A stretch of 52,227 bases of DNA from Sphingopyxis sp. LC363 (GTDB taxonomy: Bacteria > Pseudomonadota > Alphaproteobacteria > Sphingomonadales > Sphingomonadaceae): contig NZ_JNFC01000024.1 in NCBI RefSeq assembly GCF_000756385.1, positions 1 through 52,227 on the forward strand, in the 5' to 3' direction. Position 1 is the stretch's first letter; every line of letters begins with the position of its first letter. Positions 24,843 through 34,233 of this stretch are shown here, piece by piece. The translations under genes were made by a program, and so were the position numbers. The notes under the pieces are model-generated. The model saw nothing but the letters and a program-made list of their open reading frames with translations. It did not search any database and was not told where the DNA came from.

Positions 24843-26957
24843 CTACTTTGGAATCGGTCTCTTCCACGATGCCTTCATTTCCGACCACCGCTCGGCTTCT
24901 GCTTTCCGTGCTGGATCGCTCGGCACCAAGCCCTTTAGCCAGAAATCAAACCAATCGAGATTGCGCCTATAGACTGCCAACCGGTGCGCGGGTTGCCATT
25001 TGATGTGATCTTCGTCCGGAAAAATATAGAGATCGCTGGGGATCCCTGCTTGAACTAACGCCGTGTGGCTACCGACCATCGCTAGATATTCATTGTCCGA
25101 AGCCTGAAAAAGGAACGGAAATCTCACGCGTCGGGGATCAAGGGTGATTGAGATCTTCGACCAGAACCCGGGGTTCGCGTCCGCGAGGCGAGGCCACCCG
25201 CTTTCGTGATAGTTCTGCGCGATCATTGGCCCCAAGATCGCGTCTTGGAAGGGCTCCCATCCACAGCCTGAGACTGACCCAGCTGAAAAAAGCTGGCTAT
25301 TTACCGCGGCAAACTGAACTGTGGTGCATCCATCGCTCAGTCCGGAGATTCCGATACGCTGCGGATCGACGAGACCCTTGTCGATCAGTCGCCGGGTGGC
25401 GATTTCGATCGCCGATAAAATACTCCGTCTACCTCTGAAATCGTCGTTGAAGGCTGCTACGAGTTGCTCGATTGATTGTTTTCTCCCGACGATATCTTCA
25501 TATGTCAGATTGTCGACGCTGAGAATGAAGTAGCCTCTTCCGGCAAGCGTTTGGATCGGCACCTCGTCCCCGATACCCCCGCGAAGAAATCCCTTGGTCC
25601 GATATTGAACGATCACCATCGGGTAGCGGCGGCCAGGCTCGTACCCGACGGGATAAACAAGATCCCCATAAAAGGGCACATTCTTAGCGTTGAGCCAATT
25701 CAAGCGCTCTACGCGCCCGAGCGAAAGGTTCGAAAACTCCGGGTTCGGATCAAATATCTCTTTGATTTGGCCGGCAGCGAGCTGAAGTCTCACGAAATGG
25801 CGCGGTCGTTGCGACCGCTCCTGCAGGCAGAGCAGGTCATCTGCGATCGGCTGACATTCGATCAACGCGTTGCTGGTGAGGAGAACGCGTTTTGGTTCAC
25901 CTCGACCCGGAATCCATTCGTAAATGGCGGTGAGGCTGTTGGCCCAACCTTCGCGGCGGGTGAATCTAATCCTGGTTCCATCGTCATTCCACCAGACTGA
26001 AGTGGACCAATCGAATTCGCAGGCCCTGAAATGGCACTGTTCTGACTTTTCGTTACGTTTGGCCGTCAAGCGATAGAGGGGAGGGAAGAGTGGAGTGTCG
26101 ATGGTTTCCGCCCATGCTTCCGAGCCGCCAGCAGCTCTCGAATACGCCGTGGTGTTTCCCGGAAGACCTCGAGCTATGTCAAACAGATTGGCCTCATCGG
26201 CACGCGCCTCTCGTTCCCGCCCCTCTTCAAGATCTACACTCGTCAAGAAGCGATCCGCGTCGGGCGTCTGAGGCCTCGCACCACGCACCGGAAACGCCCG
26301 CGCATCGAACCGCCAGCCCCTCAATCCTTCCCGATCAATCTCAGCTGATTTTTCGGGCAATTTTGGGCGGGACGAATAAACAACCGTTCGTCCGTCCTCA
26401 GTAATCCGGAAGTCATCGACATTCACGAGAGAATTCGTGACCTGACTGGCAGCCCCCGTGCCGACATCGACACGCCACACCTGAGTCAAACCATGCTCGC
26501 GTTTCAGATATGCGATCCAGCGCCCCGCCGGTTCCCAACGGGGCGTAACTGGCGCGGCAGTTCCAATCGGAAACGTCGCCCAACCATATCTGGGCGGTTC
26601 GTCACGGATGAGTTCGCGGCTAAAATCGAGGATCCGAACATTTGCCGGCCTCTCGAGCGAAAGAATAGCCAGTCCGGCACAGTACACATTTTCGTTTGGA
26701 AATCCTCGATGGAGGAAAAACGCCACCCATTTTCCGTCAGGCGATATGGTGAACAGCTTTCGGCGGCGGTCTGGCAACGTCGCCGGCCCAATATCACGTA
26801 GCTGCGCAAGCAGCTCGGGCGTGACGAGACCGCTACGAATCTCCTTCTGTGCTGGTGGCGCCAATCTCGCGCAGACATCGGCGGCGAGCGCGGAATGTGG
26901 GAGGACGCCCGCTGCCCCGGCCATCAATGTCGCGGCGAAGCGCTTTGGGAACGACAC
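24843..26957 (-). CDS. Lasso peptide isopeptidase (AtxE2-like, prolyl-oligopeptidase fold)
   Basis: 704 aa with signal peptide (MSFPKRFAATLMAGAAGVLP HSALA). The N-terminal beta-propeller has WD/PD40-like repeats (ISPDGKWVAFFLHRG, FRITEDGRTVVYSSRP, VWWNDDGTRIRFTRREGW). The alpha/beta-hydrolase triad is Ser541 in GISGLSDGCTT, Asp621 in QASDNEYLAM and His651 in PDEDHIKW. Spacing is close to that of known lasso isopeptidases (AtxE2). It should cut the Gly-Asp isopeptide bond and linearise imported lasso peptide in the periplasm. The next gene upstream on this strand is the TonB receptor, one base apart, so they are cotranscribed. Confidence 0.9.
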   Translation of the reverse strand: MSFPKRFAATLMAGAAGVLPHSALAADVCARLAPPAQKEIRSGLVTPELLAQLRDIGPATLPDRRRKLFTISPDGKWVAFFLHRGFPNENVYCAGLAILSLERPANVRILDFSRELIRDEPPRYGWATFPIGTAAPVTPRWEPAGRWIAYLKREHGLTQVWRVDVGTGAASQVTNSLVNVDDFRITEDGRTVVYSSRPKLPEKSAEIDREGLRGWRFDARAFPVRGARPQTPDADRFLTSVDLEEGREREARADEANLFDIARGLPGNTTAYSRAAGGSEAWAETIDTPLFPPLYRLTAKRNEKSEQCHFRACEFDWSTSVWWNDDGTRIRFTRREGWANSLTAIYEWIPGRGEPKRVLLTSNALIECQPIADDLLCLQERSQRPRHFVRLQLAAGQIKEIFDPNPEFSNLSLGRVERLNWLNAKNVPFYGDLVYPVGYEPGRRYPMVIVQYRTKGFLRGGIGDEVPIQTLAGRGYFILSVDNLTYEDIVGRKQSIEQLVAAFNDDFRGRRSILSAIEIATRRLIDKGLVDPQRIGISGLSDGCTTVQFAAVNSQLFSAGSVSGCGWEPFQDAILGPMIAQNYHESGWPRLADANPGFWSKISITLDPRRVRFPFLFQASDNEYLAMVGSHTALVQAGIPSDLYIFPDEDHIKWQPAHRLAVYRRNLDWFDFWLKGLVPSDPARKAEAERWSEMKASWKRPIPK

Positions 26958-26958
26958 G

Positions 26959-29553
26959 TCACCAAGCCTTCGACAACGTCAGGCTTATTACCCTCCCAAA
27001 TGGCGAATGATTGATCGAGTCATATCGGAATGCCGCCGGATCGACCGTTCGAATGAGGCTGGGCTTCTCATTGAACAAATTTTGAATAGCGATGGTCAAA
27101 TTCGTGCCCGACAGTGGGCCGCTCGCCCTCGCGCTTCGGAACGTCGCGACAGTGTCGAAAGTCACAAAGGATTGCACTCTCGCACTCGGCTGGAATCGAT
27201 TGTCTTTGGTGCCGCCAACAAATGATCCGGACGCACTCAGAACGAAATTGGCTTCCTCCCAGCTCGCACTCATTCTTCCGCGCCAGTGTGGCGGCTGAAA
27301 TATCAAGCCCGCTTGCGGCATGGACGGAAGAGCGGTCGTTATCCGCCGAGAGCTATCGAGGTAGCTCAGCGCGCCCTTGAATGACAACGTCCTGTCGTCT
27401 CCAAGATCATGGAGAAAACTCACTGATCCGTCGAAACCTTCGGCCGATTGCAGAGATATATTCTGGAGCTGATCGTTGACGATCGCTGCGACCGCGCCGG
27501 GATCGAAGGGGGCGCCTGTAAAATTTGCGAATGTGCCGGTAAGGCCGTCGACGCTCGAGAGCACGTCTGTCGCCGATGGATTGAGCGCTACAAAGTCGCC
27601 AAACACCTGGAGCAATGCACTTGTCACCGGAGAAATCGGCTCCGCGACGCGATTTTTATATCGAATTCTGAAGTATCCCAAGTCGATCCTCAGCCCGGGG
27701 AGGCCCGCGGGCTCGATCGACGATGACAGACTTAATGTGGTCGCACGTTCCGGCTGAAGGTTCCCATTGCCGCCAAATACCAAGAGCACGGGATTGGCGT
27801 TTGCGGGCGCGGGGTTGAAAATGAACCCCGGCACCAACTGTGCATTCGTCGTTTGGCCCGTCTGGAAGAGCGTCGGAACCTTGAACGATCTGCCCCAATT
27901 TGCTTTGAGTTCTAACCCGTTGATGGGCGCGTAAATCAGCCCCAGCTTCGGCGTCGTAACACGGTCGATTCCCCTATGATCCTCGATGCGGATTGCGCCA
28001 TTCACCTGCAGTTTGCTTGCGAAGGCGACCGCATTTGTCTCTGAAATCAGCGGCAACGACACTTCGCCGTAGCCGAACAAGACTTCGCGCGATTCACGAA
28101 AAACATCGATCGGCGCCTCAACGCCACCAACAATTCGGCGAGAATCGACGCGAAGACGATTGGAGCGATAACCCGCCCCGATGGCCAATCTTGCGTCGCC
28201 GCCGGGCAAACCAAAAATTGGCCCCTCTGCGCCAGCTTCGCCCGACCTCAAGCTATTATCATAATTGGGCAAAACGCGCATTGTCTCGAGGCCGCCGGCA
28301 TATGTGAGATTCGAGATCGTGTTGTTGCTCTGGCTGTAAGTTCCTAGGATATTCAGATTCCAACCCGAGGGCAGTGAAAAGCGGAATGCCGGGGACACAG
28401 ACCAACTGTCGACGCCCGAGGCGACAACACTCCCTTGCCGGTAGCAGCTTATCGAAACGGCGGCACTGGTCGGCGAAATACAGCGCGCCGTCGTGCGATG
28501 CGTAAAGTGGCCGTCAATCTCGAAGACACTTCTATCGGAGATTTCCTGCCTGCCTGCGAGGACGATGCTCAATTGCTTTTGACCGGGCAAGACAGTGGAG
28601 TCGGGAAGAAGGTTGCTGGTATAGGATCGCTGTCGTCCTTTGATTTCGCCAGTTCGGGAGAAGTCGCCGGCGAGCATAACGCTACCACCGTTCCACGAAG
28701 GACCTCCTACAGCGCTATATTGCTGCGCAAAGGCTCCACCCTCTGTCGCGGCGCCGATCCGCGCGGAAGTGAACAACCGGTCAAAGCTGCGCCTGAGAAT
28801 AATATTGGCGACGCCGGCTACCGCGTCCGAGCCATAGAGTGCCGATGCGCCGTCGGTTATCACATCAACGCGCTCAATCGCCGCCAGCGGTATTGCCGAG
28901 ATATCGATGCCTTGACTGATGGCATCGAATGCGACGCGATGACCGTTCAAAAGCGTCAGCGACGCATCTGGGCCCAGACCTCGCAGATTGAGAGTCGAAG
29001 AACCGGAGACGTTCGAAAAACTGCCTTGGCCCGTCGGCGCGATCGTGGGATTCTGACCGCCCGAGAAGTTCTGCGGGAGATCGCGGATCACTTGACCGAG
29101 GTCGGTTTGACCCGCCCGCTCCGCATCTCGTCGAGAGATGCTCGTGATGGGGGACGTCGCAGGGCCCCCGCGAATGCGCGATCCGGTAACGATAATCTCG
29201 CTTTGACCGCTGCTATCGTTCACTGCCGCTTGCGACGCGGGAAATCGCTCACGGATAATGATCGCCCCTCGCCGTTCGAGGATGACGAGGTTCGTCCCTT
29301 GGATCAGAGCTTCTACGGCCTCGCGGGGCGTGTATTGCCCTTTCAGGGCTGGCGCTCGCTTTCCGTCTACGATCTCCGTCTCGAAGAATATCTCGCTGTT
29401 CGACGTTCGCCCGACCGCGCGCAATGCAGAACCCAAATCCTGGGCTTCGAGTTGATAACCGCGGCGCTGCTCAGACTGCGCGGCCGCGGGTGTGCAAACC
29501 AGCGCCGCACTGATCGCAATCGCGGACGTAAAGATTTGGCCCCTTACTGACAT
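26959..29553 (-). CDS. TonB-dependent receptor with N-terminal signalling (STN) domain
   Basis: 864 aa. Signal peptide MSVRGQIFTSAIAISAALVC TPAAAQ; STN domain about 33-98 (YQLEAQDLGSALRAVGRTSN SEIFFETEIVDG), as in FecA-type transducers; plug domain from about 120 (SEIIVTGSRIRGGPATSPIT SISRRDAERAGQTDLGQVIR, INPLGLRGLGPDASL-like TLNLRGLGPDASLTLLNGHR); a 22-strand barrel ending in SLTLSKAW with the C-terminal aromatic. It sits between the isopeptidase and fecR, so it should import the lasso peptide and signal to FecR and the ECF sigma. The start is about 65 bases after fecR. Confidence 0.9.
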   Translation of the reverse strand: MSVRGQIFTSAIAISAALVCTPAAAQSEQRRGYQLEAQDLGSALRAVGRTSNSEIFFETEIVDGKRAPALKGQYTPREAVEALIQGTNLVILERRGAIIIRERFPASQAAVNDSSGQSEIIVTGSRIRGGPATSPITSISRRDAERAGQTDLGQVIRDLPQNFSGGQNPTIAPTGQGSFSNVSGSSTLNLRGLGPDASLTLLNGHRVAFDAISQGIDISAIPLAAIERVDVITDGASALYGSDAVAGVANIILRRSFDRLFTSARIGAATEGGAFAQQYSAVGGPSWNGGSVMLAGDFSRTGEIKGRQRSYTSNLLPDSTVLPGQKQLSIVLAGRQEISDRSVFEIDGHFTHRTTARCISPTSAAVSISCYRQGSVVASGVDSWSVSPAFRFSLPSGWNLNILGTYSQSNNTISNLTYAGGLETMRVLPNYDNSLRSGEAGAEGPIFGLPGGDARLAIGAGYRSNRLRVDSRRIVGGVEAPIDVFRESREVLFGYGEVSLPLISETNAVAFASKLQVNGAIRIEDHRGIDRVTTPKLGLIYAPINGLELKANWGRSFKVPTLFQTGQTTNAQLVPGFIFNPAPANANPVLLVFGGNGNLQPERATTLSLSSSIEPAGLPGLRIDLGYFRIRYKNRVAEPISPVTSALLQVFGDFVALNPSATDVLSSVDGLTGTFANFTGAPFDPGAVAAIVNDQLQNISLQSAEGFDGSVSFLHDLGDDRTLSFKGALSYLDSSRRITTALPSMPQAGLIFQPPHWRGRMSASWEEANFVLSASGSFVGGTKDNRFQPSARVQSFVTFDTVATFRSARASGPLSGTNLTIAIQNLFNEKPSLIRTVDPAAFRYDSINHSPFGRVISLTLSKAW

Positions 29554-29619
29554 GAATTTCGCCTCCCTGTCCCCGGCGAGCGCGCCGGTGTTGGGGAAGC
29601 GACGAGTCGGTCTCTCGAA

Positions 29620-30693
29620 TTATGAGGGCGGCGTGCAGTTTTCCTTCCGCGGTGATGGGCACGTCTTGACGAGAAGCAGCTGATTGTTTCCGCGAATGAG
29701 AGCCAAGCGAAGCATATCGGCGAGATTCTCGGCTAGCCGCTCGACATCTCGAATGCGGTACGTGCCTGAAACTTTTCTGTCGCTGACGTCTGCGGCCGCC
29801 ACCAAAATAGGCCCGGTCGCGTAGCGGTTCGCTTCCCCGAGGACATCGCCGAGCCGCACGCCGTCATACTCCCTGACCCCTTCGGGCCAACGCCGATCGG
29901 TAACGGGCGCATTGGTCACCTGAATCGGGGCCGCCGCTTTCTCGGCCCGGAAAATCAGCTGCTGACCAGGGGCAAGCCGGACTGGCGTTTCGGCCGCAGA
30001 CAGATCTCTTCGAACTCGGACGTCGACCGAGCCTTCGAAGAGTTGGACCGTGACCCGCTCGTCGCGAGCCAGGCCAACGTCGAAGCTTGTTCCCAGCGCG
30101 GTTATGGTCCCATTTCCCGCTGCCACGACGAACGGCCGATTGTCCTTCTCTACATTGAACCGGGCACGACCGCGTACCAACCGAACATCACGCAGGTCCC
30201 GGTCAAATTTGGTCAGCACAAGGCTATCGGTATCGAGCGTCACGTGCGATCCGTCCGGCAACTGCACTTCCCGGATCTCACCGAGCTTGCTCTGCAGCTG
30301 GCTCGAGGTCCCACCGGTGGTACTGCTATTGGCGATCTCGGGACCGTCCTTCTTGAGCTTGCCGGGCGAAACCACGCCGAGATAGAGCGCCGCCGCCGCG
30401 CCGACGAGGCCCAGTGCAAGCCCGGCCATTTTCAGTTTTCCGGGCTTCTGACTGGTAGGACTCGGCGCGGCAGAGTCAGCGTCGTCCGGCGCATCCTCCT
30501 TCAGCCCCTTCCCGATACTGAACGTCTCCGCGATCTTGTTATAGGCTGTTCGATGCAGGGCACCTCGTGCGAGCCATGCTTCGAACTCTTCGCGGCGCGC
30601 ATCGGCATCCGGGCCGCGCATGATCGCAAACCATTCAGCGGCCTCGTCCCTCAGATTACCGGGCCGCTTTGGCGTATCATTATCTTCGTTCAT
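29620..30693 (-). CDS. FecR-family anti-sigma/transducer
   Basis: 357 aa. The cytoplasmic N-terminal DUF4880 part (LRDEAAEWFAIMRGPDADAR REEFEAWLARGALHRTAYNK) is followed by one membrane helix (KMAGLALGLVGAAAALYLGV VS), then the periplasmic FecR domain (LPDGSHVTLDTDSLVLTKFD RDLRDVRLVRGRARFNVEKD) and a C-terminal secretin-like unit (SDRKVSGTYRIRDVERLAEN LADML). The start overlaps the sigma gene stop by ATGA. It passes the signal from the receptor's STN domain to the sigma factor. Confidence 0.9.
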   Translation of the reverse strand: MNEDNDTPKRPGNLRDEAAEWFAIMRGPDADARREEFEAWLARGALHRTAYNKIAETFSIGKGLKEDAPDDADSAAPSPTSQKPGKLKMAGLALGLVGAAAALYLGVVSPGKLKKDGPEIANSSTTGGTSSQLQSKLGEIREVQLPDGSHVTLDTDSLVLTKFDRDLRDVRLVRGRARFNVEKDNRPFVVAAGNGTITALGTSFDVGLARDERVTVQLFEGSVDVRVRRDLSAAETPVRLAPGQQLIFRAEKAAAPIQVTNAPVTDRRWPEGVREYDGVRLGDVLGEANRYATGPILVAAADVSDRKVSGTYRIRDVERLAENLADMLRLALIRGNNQLLLVKTCPSPRKENCTPPS

Positions 30694-31268
30694 TCCCGCT
30701 CCAGGGCCGCGTCAATGTGGGCGAGAGCGCGTGCGACATGATATTGCACCGTGGGAATCGAAATCCCGAGCTTTTCCCCAATCTCTCTGTAGGCAAGCTC
30801 TTCAACACGGTGAAGCAGAAATACTTCTCGCGTGCGATCGGGCAGCTCGGCCAAGGCGCGGCGATAAGCGCGCATCACGTCCTCAGCTTCGATACCGTGA
30901 TGCTGATCGGGCGAGACAGCCGGCTCGCATCCTTCGCCGATCGGCACATGAAACGATGCCAGTCGCACCTCCGCGCGCTTGCCGCGGTCGTAAAGCAAAT
31001 TGCGGGCGATGCGTTGCAGGTAGGCACCGGGTGTCGGCATCGCCCGCTGCGCCAACGAGCCCACAAGACGAACGAAGGACTCCTGGACGAAATCGCCTGG
31101 GTCGTCGCCATCGCGAAGCCGCGCGCGGAAATACCGGGTGAGGCGCGGGGCTTCCTTCCGGAACAGGGACTCAATGTCTTCCTCGATCGCGGATTTGCCT
31201 TCGGCGATGGACGAGTCTTCTGCATTCAGCCCGCCCGTCGGGCTGCGGAAATCGCGGTTCGGTGGCAT
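30690..31268 (-). CDS. ECF sigma factor (FecI-like)
   Basis: 192 aa. Region 2: FRKEAPRLTRYFRARLRDGD DPGDFVQESFVRLVGSLAQ. Region 4: YRRALAELPDRTREVFLLHR VEELAYREIGEKLGISIPTV QYHVARALAHIDAAL. First gene of the sigma-fecR-receptor-isopeptidase operon. With FecR it would activate the operon when the receptor binds its ligand. About 470 bases of non-coding DNA lie upstream, presumably with its own promoter. The N-terminal 25 residues are not conserved; a later start is possible. Confidence 0.9.
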   Translation of the reverse strand: MPPNRDFRSPTGGLNAEDSSIAEGKSAIEEDIESLFRKEAPRLTRYFRARLRDGDDPGDFVQESFVRLVGSLAQRAMPTPGAYLQRIARNLLYDRGKRAEVRLASFHVPIGEGCEPAVSPDQHHGIEAEDVMRAYRRALAELPDRTREVFLLHRVEELAYREIGEKLGISIPTVQYHVARALAHIDAALERE

Positions 31269-31740
31269 GAATGCACTTGGCCTCTCGGGCCGACAGATGT
31301 CGGGCGCCCGGGATAGCCGGTGCCAAACTGATGCAAGGTGCGTCGCCTCGATGATTTCGACCGCGACCGCTCGACGCGAACAACGAGCGTAGTGATACCC
31401 GGCAGGATAATCCTATGGAGCGATTGCCGGCTCTGTCCACCCCACAGCCATAATCATAATAGATCGGCGTGATGCTTCAAGGCCTTGGTTGATTGCGACC
31501 AGCACTGCCGACATGTGGATTCTGAGCAAAGGATAATGCCGCGACCCCGAGTCGCATTCAAAAAGATACGCAGATGCAAACGGAATACGCTCGCCTTATG
31601 AACCTGATAATAAGTTCAATTATCTCGTAATGAGATGATACATGTCAATGTGGGGATAATATTTATGTCCCGCAGACTTGAGGTTTAAGGGAGTTTACTG
31701 CAGCCTGTTACCGATTCTGAAGGCCTGAGGGGGAACGGGC
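31269..31740. other. AT-richer non-coding stretch before the accessory island
   Basis: About 470 bases between the divergent sigma operon and the gene at 31741. Base use is clearly lower in GC near 31560-31680. A small inverted repeat ATCTC-GTAAT-GAGAT lies at 31622-31636. No convincing gene, tRNA or IS end was seen. It probably holds promoters for both sides and marks a change in sequence origin. Confidence 0.45.
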
Positions 31741-32919
31741 ATGAGAAGACACCTTGTGATTTCATCACTCCTGATCGCTGCCGCCTCTTGTCCGAGCCAG
31801 AGCAGTGCTCAATCGGCCAATGAAAATAGCGCGCAGGAGGTCGCCGAAACGGAAAAGGCGCGATCAGAGGCTCGCAAAGCGGCAGCCGACGCACGAAAGG
31901 CTGAAATCGAGGCCGAGATTGCCCTCGAGAAGGCTCGCTTTTCGTTTTTGCCGCAGTCGCCAGCAGAAGGAAAAGTGACCCTCGGAGATGGGGCAGGCAA
32001 AGCGGAAGCCGCGATGCTGACGACAAGCGCTATCCGCAAAGCCGCAGAAGAAATCGTAAAGAAGGCGAAGCCGCCTGCGAAAACAATCCTCATCGCTGGC
32101 AGCGACCAGTTCGACCTATCCGCGTTGCTGACCTTCCGGGCCGAAGCAATGGGCGTGGAAGCGCAATTGAAAAGCGCCTTAGCCGTCGGCGATCTTGCGT
32201 CATGCACAGACGGAACCATCGGAGTCGAAATTGTCGGTGCGGGCGTTAGTACGCTCATAACAGGCGTCGCCGGTATGCTGCGAACCGACACCGAACTACG
32301 GGGCATAAAGACCGAGCTCGATGCTCAACTTCTCGCGCGGGCCATTGCCGCCATCGAGCCTGGATTGGTAATACCAAAGTATCGGATTAACCCTGCCGTC
32401 AGCAAGAATAACAGCGTCCTGTGCCAATTAAATCGCCTCGACCTGGCACGTGGCACAGCGCAGGCGAAGCTCACGGCGGCGCCTCCTCCCTCGGCCGACA
32501 GTAAGGCACGCCTGGAAGGCGCCATCAAGCGGTTCGACGACTTTTATCAGAGCTGGACGAAGCCCGGGGAGGGTGGAACGGTTCGTCTTGCCGCCGCTAT
32601 TGCTCAAGCAGAATTTCTCGGCGCAGACACTCGCGTCTTGCGCGTCCATCTCGACAGCCAAGGCGGGAGCTTGCTCACGCGCAGAAACCTCTGGACGGCT
32701 CTGGGGGCAAAGGCGATCGCTGTCTCGGGAGGTGTGGTTGCCAGCTTCACCCTGGACGACCCGGCAACCGGAGCAATCGAAAAGAGCGGCGTATATATTT
32801 GCGGTACTACGCTTACCGATTTCCGGAAAGTCCAGAAACTCAAAGGTCTGGAGGCATTCTGCGAGCCCACAGAGCCCACTGATCCCGCCGAACCGAAGGG
32901 AGGACAAGTTGCCGAGTGA
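31741..32919 (+). CDS. Exported coiled-coil protein, unknown
   Basis: 392 aa. Signal peptide (MRRHLVISSLLIAAASCPSQ SSAQS); the Cys17 context is not a clear lipobox. Then a strong coiled coil (EVAETEKARSEARKAAADAR KAEIEAEIALEKARF) and a globular region with GSDQFDLSALLTFRAEAMGV, a Gly-rich hydrophobic stretch (IGVEIVGAGVSTLITGVAGM), and a C-terminus with Cys residues (YICGTTLTDFRKVQKL). Its 3' end overlaps the subtilase start by 11 bases, so it belongs to that operon. No family recognised. A periplasmic sensor or scaffold for the subtilase system is a guess. Confidence 0.6.
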   Translation: MRRHLVISSLLIAAASCPSQSSAQSANENSAQEVAETEKARSEARKAAADARKAEIEAEIALEKARFSFLPQSPAEGKVTLGDGAGKAEAAMLTTSAIRKAAEEIVKKAKPPAKTILIAGSDQFDLSALLTFRAEAMGVEAQLKSALAVGDLASCTDGTIGVEIVGAGVSTLITGVAGMLRTDTELRGIKTELDAQLLARAIAAIEPGLVIPKYRINPAVSKNNSVLCQLNRLDLARGTAQAKLTAAPPPSADSKARLEGAIKRFDDFYQSWTKPGEGGTVRLAAAIAQAEFLGADTRVLRVHLDSQGGSLLTRRNLWTALGAKAIAVSGGVVASFTLDDPATGAIEKSGVYICGTTLTDFRKVQKLKGLEAFCEPTEPTDPAEPKGGQVAE

Positions 32920-34168
32920 AGCAGTGCTAGGGCAAGAGTTGCTCGATGAGCGTCGCACGGAAACCCGTCGGTACAAATTGCGCTTCCCCACGCGCGAAGC
33001 GCTTGAGGCATCGCTTGCGATCGAGGCGGTTGGGGGCGCCGTTGCCGTCGCCCTGCCCGAGCGCCGCGTTATCAGTCTTGATGTGCCTGCCGCGCAAGTC
33101 TCATTTATGGCGGAGAGCTTTGAGGCCGCTCGTCAGCACTATGGTGCCGAGATTGTCGAAGACTATCGTTACTCGCTCGAACAACTGGATTTCTATAATC
33201 CGTTGGCCTTCGCTCCCGAAGGCGAAGCGCAGCAATCGCTCGATGACGTCATCGAAGCGATTGGGGCCCCGCAAGCGTGGAGCCACTCTCGTGGAGAGGG
33301 TGTGGTCATAGCGATCGTCGACACCGGTATCGATGGTCTGCGTCCCGAATTTCCTCATTACAAGCGGCATCCGCGCTCTTGGGCAGCCAATGGTGAAGAC
33401 CCCTGGACCGACTGGCAAGGGCATGGAAGCATGTGCGCGGCTATCGCGGCCGGTACCCGCAGTCAGGGCGGTGAGTTCGACGGGGTCGCGCCCGATGCGA
33501 TGATTATGTCGTGTCGCACGCACTTCTACGATACCGAACTCGCGGCCATTTATGATGAGCTGACTTCGCTCGCTCGTGAAGGTGCCACTGTCATCGCGAG
33601 CAACAGCTTTGGTGTTCAGAGCGGGAGCCCGCCACCCGTCCCCGCCGACAGCGACTTCATCCCGGCGCTCGATGATGCGATCGCCGCAGGTGTTATCGTC
33701 TGCTTCAGCGCAGGCAATTATCACCATTTGGCAGGAGGAACTCCGGATGGCCACGAGCCGAACTCGATCTGGCTCCACAAGGGCCGTTCGGATCTATTGA
33801 CGGTGGGTGCGGCCAAGCCAGACGGATCTATGTGGTATTATTCGAGCCGCGGGCCTGGCCAGTTTCCGGGACAGCCCCTTACGTCACCCAAACCCGATCT
33901 TGTTGGGATCACGCCCCCCTTCGGGCGCGTTGTCTATGGCAGCAATGTTTCCGTGTTGAAGGACGGATGGGGTACCAGTGGTTGTTGTCCCCAAGCCGCA
34001 GGTTTGATCGCTTTGCTGCAGTCGAAGCGCCACGCGGAGGATGAGCCGCCGCTCAGCCGAGACCAACTGTTTGATGTCATTCGCAAATCGTCTGTGAGTT
34101 TGGGCCATCACGGTCATTCTCAAGGCGCCGGACGTCTTGATTGCGAGGCGGCGGTCAATCGGATATAA
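32909..34168 (+). CDS. S8 (subtilisin-like) serine protease without signal peptide
   Basis: 419 aa from TTG 32909, which has GGAGGA four bases upstream and overlaps the previous stop; no ATG fits. Residues 21-90 form a propeptide-like unit (RYKLRFPTREALEASLAIEA, VAVALPERRVISLDVP, YGAEIVEDYRYSL). Catalytic domain: Asp138 in VVIAIVDTGIDG, His172 in WQGHGSMCAAIAAGT, oxyanion Asn270 in CFSAGNYHH, Ser357 in WGTSGCCPQAAGLIALL. No export signal, so probably cytoplasmic. It is followed by a small gene that resembles this propeptide (34234). Confidence 0.85.
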   Translation: MPSEAVLGQELLDERRTETRRYKLRFPTREALEASLAIEAVGGAVAVALPERRVISLDVPAAQVSFMAESFEAARQHYGAEIVEDYRYSLEQLDFYNPLAFAPEGEAQQSLDDVIEAIGAPQAWSHSRGEGVVIAIVDTGIDGLRPEFPHYKRHPRSWAANGEDPWTDWQGHGSMCAAIAAGTRSQGGEFDGVAPDAMIMSCRTHFYDTELAAIYDELTSLAREGATVIASNSFGVQSGSPPPVPADSDFIPALDDAIAAGVIVCFSAGNYHHLAGGTPDGHEPNSIWLHKGRSDLLTVGAAKPDGSMWYYSSRGPGQFPGQPLTSPKPDLVGITPPFGRVVYGSNVSVLKDGWGTSGCCPQAAGLIALLQSKRHAEDEPPLSRDQLFDVIRKSSVSLGHHGHSQGAGRLDCEAAVNRI

Positions 34169-34233
34169 GGCCCCAATGGATGCGTTAACCTTACGCTCAA
34201 AATTCGCCGCTACGATGGTGGGCGGAGACTGTC

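Noticed and set aside
28435..29550. 371-aa open frame on the plus strand opposite the TonB receptor
   Set aside because: Antisense to signal peptide, STN and plug regions of the receptor; not protein-like.
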